A DNA stretch of 10,701 bases. It comes from JAJZXY01 sp046706185 (GTDB taxonomy: Archaea; Thermoplasmatota; Thermoplasmata; Sysuiplasmatales; Sysuiplasmataceae). The position numbers and the translations under genes were made by a program. How positions within the stretch are numbered: the first letter of the stretch is position 1; each line of letters starts with the position of its first letter. Where the stretch lies: positions 1 to 10,701 of the forward strand of contig JBJKPR010000024.1 in the NCBI GenBank assembly GCA_046706185.1. Reading direction: 5' to 3'. The notes beneath the pieces were generated by a model, which ran no database searches, was not told where the DNA came from, and worked only from the letters and a program-made list of their open reading frames with translations. Shown piece by piece: positions 7,128 through 10,701 of the stretch.

Positions 7128-8204
7128 TCAGAGCCTGAGCTTCGAGTCTATTTTCGAAAAAAACGGGTCGTCCCTCCTGAAGGTGTCAGGGTCCGTTCCC
7201 CTGAGCAATGCAAGGGAAAGTGCGGTGAGCTGCATCGGTATCAGTGTGATAAATGGCGAAAGCTGCTCATCCACTCCTTTACCACACCGGATGCAGTTGT
7301 GACTTTCCGACGGACTGTCTGAAACAGTGATGATCCTTGCATCCACAGAATCAAGGGAGGAGATGAGTTCATGCGTCCTTTCCCCTCTTCCGCCCCATAT
7401 GACCGGAATGAAAAGGTCCTCTTTCAAAGAAGCTGCCCGCATCGGGCCGTGAATCATCTGTTCCAGCTCGAAACCGTAGGCGTCGATGTAGCTTGTTTCC
7501 TGAATCTTCAGGGCACCTTCTCTTGCAACGGTCTTGTTGGGGCCCGTTCCAGATATCCACACCCTTCCGATCGTGCCTAAGTCAGAAAGCTGCCTGTGCA
7601 GCACCTGACGTGCCTCTAGCGCCTTCTCCATCTGTGCTGCAACAGCACCCATTGTAGACACGATGTCACTCCGTGCCTCCTGGTCAGGCATCCTTACGGC
7701 GACAGAAAGAGCATAAAGGATACCGAGGGCGGTAGTCAGGCTCACAGTGTGTGCCGAAGATTTTTCCTGCTCCACCGTCCTGAAAACAAACTGGGCATCG
7801 GTGTCTGCGATGGTGCTGCCGAAGCCTGTGACGGCAGCGCTATTCCATTGTTTCTCCCTGCATATCTTAAGCGAGCTGTTGCTGAAACTCTTGTATCCCC
7901 TGTGGCTTATCACTACAACTGCGTCCTCCTTTCTTACCTCAGGAAGGTAATTGACAAACTCGTAGGAGGAAACGGGCACTGCAATGACCTGAGAAGGGCG
8001 CTCAATTCCGTTGAAAAAGTAAGCCGCAAGCTCGGCAGCATGAAAGGAAGAGCCTGTTCCAACCAGATAAATGACGGGGCGCGACACTGGCGAAAGGGAG
8101 GCTGCGAACGATATGGCACCGTCCATGTTACGCTCCACTGCCTTCATGACCTCCGCTGGCTGCGAGAGAATTGAAGCTGTCATGTGGTAGTCTGCTTCAT
8201 TCAT
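7128..8204 (-). CDS. Two-SIS-domain sugar-phosphate isomerase or deaminase (GlmS-like, no glutaminase domain)
   Basis: This 358-residue protein matches the isomerase half of glucosamine-6-phosphate synthase and lacks the N-terminal glutaminase domain. SIS1 (about 45-170) has GTGSSFHAA (49-57). SIS2 (about 210-340) has GTGPNKTVAREGALK and on (219-254): E229, K233, E236 and H252 keep the spacing of E. coli GlmS E481, K485, E488 and H504. The tail GTDPDTFRRDDPFFSK (336-351) replaces the GlmS 'AKSVTVE' end and resembles NagB-II-type deaminases ('NPDxPxxLxKVT'). SIS1 has SHRGYKSFS (100-108) where relatives usually have an SxSGxSxD-like phosphate loop, which may change specificity. Glucosamine-6-phosphate deaminase is the best guess; an FrlB- or AgaS-like role is possible. 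The frame is open to 8303, but ATG 8204 lies about 26 bases from a TATA-like box. The protein should be cytosolic. Confidence 0.88.
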   Translation of the reverse strand: MNEADYHMTASILSQPAEVMKAVERNMDGAISFAASLSPVSRPVIYLVGTGSSFHAAELAAYFFNGIERPSQVIAVPVSSYEFVNYLPEVRKEDAVVVISHRGYKSFSNSSLKICREKQWNSAAVTGFGSTIADTDAQFVFRTVEQEKSSAHTVSLTTALGILYALSVAVRMPDQEARSDIVSTMGAVAAQMEKALEARQVLHRQLSDLGTIGRVWISGTGPNKTVAREGALKIQETSYIDAYGFELEQMIHGPMRAASLKEDLFIPVIWGGRGERTHELISSLDSVDARIITVSDSPSESHNCIRCGKGVDEQLSPFITLIPMQLTALSLALLRGTDPDTFRRDDPFFSKIDSKLRL

Positions 8205-8225
8205 CAGGGCACATGATGCATGACC

Positions 8226-8235
8226 GGATATATCT
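8226..8235 (-). promoter_or_regulatory. TATA-like box for the SIS-domain gene
   Basis: The minus strand reads AGATATATCC, centred about 26 bases before ATG 8204, predicting a leaderless message and excluding the longer frame that starts at 8303. Confidence 0.55.
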
Positions 8236-8305
8236 CTTGTCAGAGGGGGTGGAGAGTGTGATGCAGTGCAGCTTTTTTGCGAAAAAGGGGCTGATCGTCG
8301 CACTA

Positions 8306-8314
8306 TCTTTAAAT
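8306..8314 (+). promoter_or_regulatory. TATA-like box for the zinc-ribbon membrane protein
   Basis: The plus strand reads TCTTTAAAT, centred about 26 bases before GTG 8337. Together with the box at 8226-8235 it makes a compact divergent promoter pair in the 132-base gap. Confidence 0.55.
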
Positions 8315-8336
8315 CGGAGTCCGCGGTTCTATTTCC

Positions 8337-8972
8337 GTGGCAAAGATCACCTGCCCCAGCTGCGGTTTCAAGAACAAGAGCAGGGAGAAGATCTGCACCA
8401 AGTGCGGATTCTACCTTGCCCAGGACCAGATAGCCCCCGCTTTCAAAACAAGCAGCAGCGCAGTTCCTGCGCCGGCAGAGACCCCCGTGGATATTCAGAG
8501 GAAAAGCGAGGGTGGGTCGTCTACAATCCAGGTAAGGGATACGACAGGGGCGGTTGGCAAGGTGATGATGGCTGCATCATACGTACTGCTGTTCGCGCTG
8601 CTCGGACTGATATACCTTGTCAATCTCAACCCAATCTTTGTCTTTCCAGTGCTGATAGTGGTATGGGCCGCTGCGCCAGTAATCAGAAGACGGTTCTCCG
8701 GCATAAAATACAGCCCGGACGGCTTCACAGTGAAGGGAAAGAACAGCGAGAGGAATTTCACATACGACAGCATAGTCAGCGGTGAGGTCCAGAATGCCGC
8801 GCGCGGGCGGAGGTTCCTTCAGCTCTCACTCAAGAACGTTCCAGAGCCAGTGACAATGGAGTTCTTTTCGTTCAACACGTTCAGGTTTCTTGTCATGCAG
8901 ATGACAAAGCGTGGCATCAGCATCAAGCCCGAGAGACAGGAAACGGCTCAGAAGCCTGCCAGAATGATGTGA
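8337..8972 (+). CDS. Zinc-ribbon membrane protein with PH-like C-terminal domain
   Basis: A 211-residue protein starting with GTG 8337, about 26 bases after a TATA-like box, so probably leaderless. The N-terminus is a zinc ribbon, CPSC...CTKC (C6, C9, C20, C23), common in archaeal membrane proteins. Residues 28-70 are a polar, Ala/Pro/Ser-rich linker. Two hydrophobic segments at about 74-95 and 99-116 form a membrane hairpin ending in the basic RRR (117-119). Residues about 121-195 alternate short strands (YSPDGFTVKG, FTYDSIVSGEV, RRFLQLSL, VTMEFFSFN) and end in a helix, resembling bacterial PH-like domains of the YdbS/bPH_2 type. With both ends on the same side, ribbon and PH-like domain most likely face the cytoplasm. 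No function is known for this architecture. No operon partner is visible. Confidence 0.85.
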   Translation: MAKITCPSCGFKNKSREKICTKCGFYLAQDQIAPAFKTSSSAVPAPAETPVDIQRKSEGGSSTIQVRDTTGAVGKVMMAASYVLLFALLGLIYLVNLNPIFVFPVLIVVWAAAPVIRRRFSGIKYSPDGFTVKGKNSERNFTYDSIVSGEVQNAARGRRFLQLSLKNVPEPVTMEFFSFNTFRFLVMQMTKRGISIKPERQETAQKPARMM

Positions 8973-9276
8973 TTCGCCTGACTGGAATATCCTGGATGGC
9001 CCCGTACTGTCGATTCTTTCATGGACGGTCACTTTGCGCGCCTCCCTGCAAGTGTCCGTGACAGCTATCACCTTTACCCATCCCCGAAGAGTCGTTTTCT
9101 CGGCTTTGCTCTTTACCGTTGGCCAATGCAGCAGTTTGCTCCATCATCTCGAGGCGCCATGAATGCAGAGGCCTGGGAAGGGCGCAGGCTGCTGACAGCC
9201 TAACTCATGTAGAAACATAATGCGGTGAAATATGAAAAAAGGGGAAGAAATTTTGGAAATTGTTTGTGCAGTGGTG
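8973..9276. other. Intergenic gap, no gene recognised apart from a terminator
   Basis: These 304 bases separate two convergent genes. The bases around 9092-9118 are pyrimidine-rich with short T runs (gttttctcgg, ctcttta) and could end the zinc-ribbon transcript, but no strong T tract is present on that strand. The minus-strand T6 tract is listed separately. A 60-codon frame at 9021-9203 has no recognisable features. No tRNA or repeat was seen. Confidence 0.5.
9235..9245 (-). terminator. Poly-T terminator of the surface protein gene
   Basis: The minus strand reads TTCCCCTTTTTT, about 35 bases after the stop codon at 9279-9277, followed by further T-rich sequence. Oligo-T tracts without a hairpin are the usual archaeal intrinsic terminator. 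Confidence 0.5.
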
Positions 9277-10701
9277 TTACTGCTGGCCGCCCTTGTTCTT
9301 CCTGCCTCTAAGCACAGGTCCCACAACCAATCCGGCAACGACGCCAACGATGATGCCTATTATGGCACCAATCCCCAAACCAAGCGGACCCGAACCAGAT
9401 GTCAGTGACCCTCCGGAACTCTGTGAGAAACCAACAGCGAATGTAGAGCTGCCCTGGCTCATTGTAACATTCTGCGACTGTAGTGTGACTGCGTATCCCG
9501 AGGGACCTGTCACAGAGATCGAGTATGTGCCCGGAGCGAGAGAAAGTGTAATGGATGGGCCAGTGACTGTGTGTGTTGCGCCGTTGACAGTCACTTTCCA
9601 TGTCTGGCCGGAGGACAGTCCTGTTTCGACGATTGTAAGATTGTAGGTATTCTGTGTGAAGGCAACGGTAATCGACTCGCCGGCTGAGCTGACTGTTACT
9701 GTCCCTGTGCCCGCAGTTGTGTGGTAGCCGGACACATTCCCTATTGTGTATGAGTATGTGCCGTTCGGTTCATTGAATGTTATCGTTGACGTGTTTGCAG
9801 CCTTTGTCGCACCGTTCAGCGTCACAGACCAGGATATGCCCGATGCAAGACCGCTCTCGGTGAAGGAAACAGCGTAGGTGTAGGGGGTGAACGATACGGT
9901 GACGACCTGACTCCCATTAAGGTACAATGAGCCTGAGCTGGCAGACGCAACGTAGCCGCTCACATGACCCACGGCATAAGCCTCGGTAACATACTCGCCG
10001 TTCGTGAGCTGGAACACTACCGAGTTGCCAGAGTTCACCTGCGTGGACTGTCCGAGTGTGACTGACCACGGGGTGCCCGAAGGCAGTCCTGTTTCAACAA
10101 AGGTCACCGTGGGGGAAGACCACCTTGATGTCAGCGGCAGGTAATCTATGTTTGACCCGCTTATGACATAAGGCGTCGTGCCGATGCCGTTGACGCCCGT
10201 CCCTGTATAGTTGCTCCAGTAGTTGCCCCCGATTGGCAGTGACAAATTCCAGTAGATTGAGAGCCCTCCGCTCACGCTCACGTTGTCATAAATCCCGTTC
10301 TGGAAGTTGTTGTGGTAGAAGGCAACTTCCTGCCCTCCGTATGCCGTGACAAGGTAGCTGGAGGCGCCGTTGAGTGTGTTCCCGTATAATGCCACAAGGA
10401 AGTCATAGTAGGAATAGATGGAGGTGCCTGAATTAAGTATAGTGTTGCCGTAGAAGTTTACCTCCTGGTTGTAGTAGGAGTATATACCGTAGCTAGCACC
10501 TGTTACCGTGTTGTCAAAGACATTCACATAGATACTGTCCTCTATGTCCAGGGAGTAAGTTGTGTTGACAATTGAGTTGCCGAACACTGATGCATCTGAT
10601 ACATAGGAGAAGTAGACCCCTTCTGAGAAGTAGTTGGTCGCATTGCCGCCTGTCATGGTGTTGTCTGAGACCACAATGGGGCCCGCGCTGTCTTCTATGT
10701 A
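9277..10701 (-). CDS. Surface protein: NosD-like beta-helix, three ETGLxSG repeats, C-terminal membrane anchor (N-terminus off the right edge)
   Basis: The minus-strand frame is open from base 10701 to TAA 9279-9277, leaving 474 residues without the N-terminus; the GTG at 10674 is internal. Residues about 1-145 are right-handed beta-helix coils (VFDNTVTGASYGIYSYY, VNFYGNTILNSGTSIYSYY) like NosD/pectate-lyase folds. Residues about 158-192 (GGNYWSNYTG...GIGTTPYVISG...DYLPL) are the typical end of archaeal NosD-type domains. Three repeats of about 77-79 residues follow, each opening with a strand and E-(T/S)-G-L-x-S-G-x-x-W-x-V-T. A Gly/Ser linker precedes a membrane segment (about 440-461, LGLGIGAIIGIIVGVVAGLVVG) and the basic tail RGRKNKGGQQ. 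Many N-x-S/T sequons suggest glycosylation. The protein is anchored with its bulk outside the cell and may bind carbohydrate or serve as an adhesin or envelope protein. No catalytic residues were identified. Confidence 0.9.
   Translation of the reverse strand, partial: YIEDSAGPIVVSDNTMTGGNATNYFSEGVYFSYVSDASVFGNSIVNTTYSLDIEDSIYVNVFDNTVTGASYGIYSYYNQEVNFYGNTILNSGTSIYSYYDFLVALYGNTLNGASSYLVTAYGGQEVAFYHNNFQNGIYDNVSVSGGLSIYWNLSLPIGGNYWSNYTGTGVNGIGTTPYVISGSNIDYLPLTSRWSSPTVTFVETGLPSGTPWSVTLGQSTQVNSGNSVVFQLTNGEYVTEAYAVGHVSGYVASASSGSLYLNGSQVVTVSFTPYTYAVSFTESGLASGISWSVTLNGATKAANTSTITFNEPNGTYSYTIGNVSGYHTTAGTGTVTVSSAGESITVAFTQNTYNLTIVETGLSSGQTWKVTVNGATHTVTGPSITLSLAPGTYSISVTGPSGYAVTLQSQNVTMSQGSSTFAVGFSQSSGGSLTSGSGPLGLGIGAIIGIIVGVVAGLVVGPVLRGRKNKGGQQ
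9418..10113 (-). repeat. Three tandem protein repeats with the ETGLxSG signature in the surface protein
   Basis: The units are about 10113-9877, 9876-9646 and 9645-9418. They open with VTFVETGLPSGTPWSVTL, VSFTESGLASGISWSVTLNG and LTIVETGLSSGQTWKVTVNG. Each has a central 'N/P-G-x-Y' turn, a later 'SGY' and a closing V-x-V-x-F strand, as in a small beta-sandwich. DNA identity between units is limited mainly to the opening (cagtcctgtttc recurs in units 1 and 3), so the copies are old and diverged. Confidence 0.8.

Noticed and set aside
8205..8303. N-terminal extension of the SIS protein to position 8303
   Set aside because: It contains the TATA-like box at 8226-8235, and the added residues are Ser/Pro-rich with no similarity to SIS proteins.
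9021..9203. Plus-strand open frame of 60 codons in the gap before the surface protein
   Set aside because: There is no promoter-like box at the expected distance and no recognisable motif, and a frame of this size is common by chance at this base composition.

Overview
The window looks like a piece of an archaeal chromosome, most likely from the Thermoplasmata. The argument is indirect. Most genes have an A/T-rich archaeal TATA-like box centred about 24-31 bases before the start codon, so their transcripts are probably leaderless. GTG starts are common. One gene resembles the Ta0938 zinc-binding family named after Thermoplasma acidophilum. The right end carries a surface protein with a NosD-like beta-helix, ETGLxSG repeats and a C-terminal membrane anchor, a style common in cell-wall-less acidophilic archaea. 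No rRNA, tRNA, CRISPR array, insertion sequence or attachment site could be seen.

Layout from left to right: (1) a minus-strand, membrane-anchored exported protein cut by the left edge; (2) a divergent plus-strand protein with a bacterial-type PH domain and a C-terminal SHOCT motif; (3) a convergent gap, then a minus-strand pair in which a zinc-finger/haem-oxygenase-fold (TenA/CADD-like) protein overlaps a small Cys-rich Ta0938-like protein by 20 bases; (4) the minus-strand pair hyuA-hyuB, joined by an ATGA overlap and encoding the two subunits of an ATP-dependent hydantoinase/5-oxoprolinase; (5) divergent from hyuA, a pyroglutamyl peptidase I gene (pcp) with an intact Glu-Cys-His triad; (6) convergent with pcp, a two-SIS-domain sugar-phosphate isomerase/deaminase resembling GlmS without its glutaminase domain; (7) divergent from it, a zinc-ribbon membrane protein with a PH-like tail; (8) a 304-base gap with a T-rich terminator, then the surface protein running off the right edge.

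How the genes may work together: the clearest link is pcp with hyuAB. Pcp releases 5-oxoproline (pyroglutamate) from peptide N-termini, and a HyuAB-type 5-oxoprolinase would open it to glutamate with ATP. The divergent arrangement suggests a pyroglutamate-salvage module, probably part of peptide use, although the substrate of HyuAB cannot be read from sequence alone. The least explained locus is the overlapping pair of the zinc-finger haem-oxygenase-fold protein and the Ta0938-like protein. It could be a metal-dependent oxidase with a dedicated Cys-rich partner.
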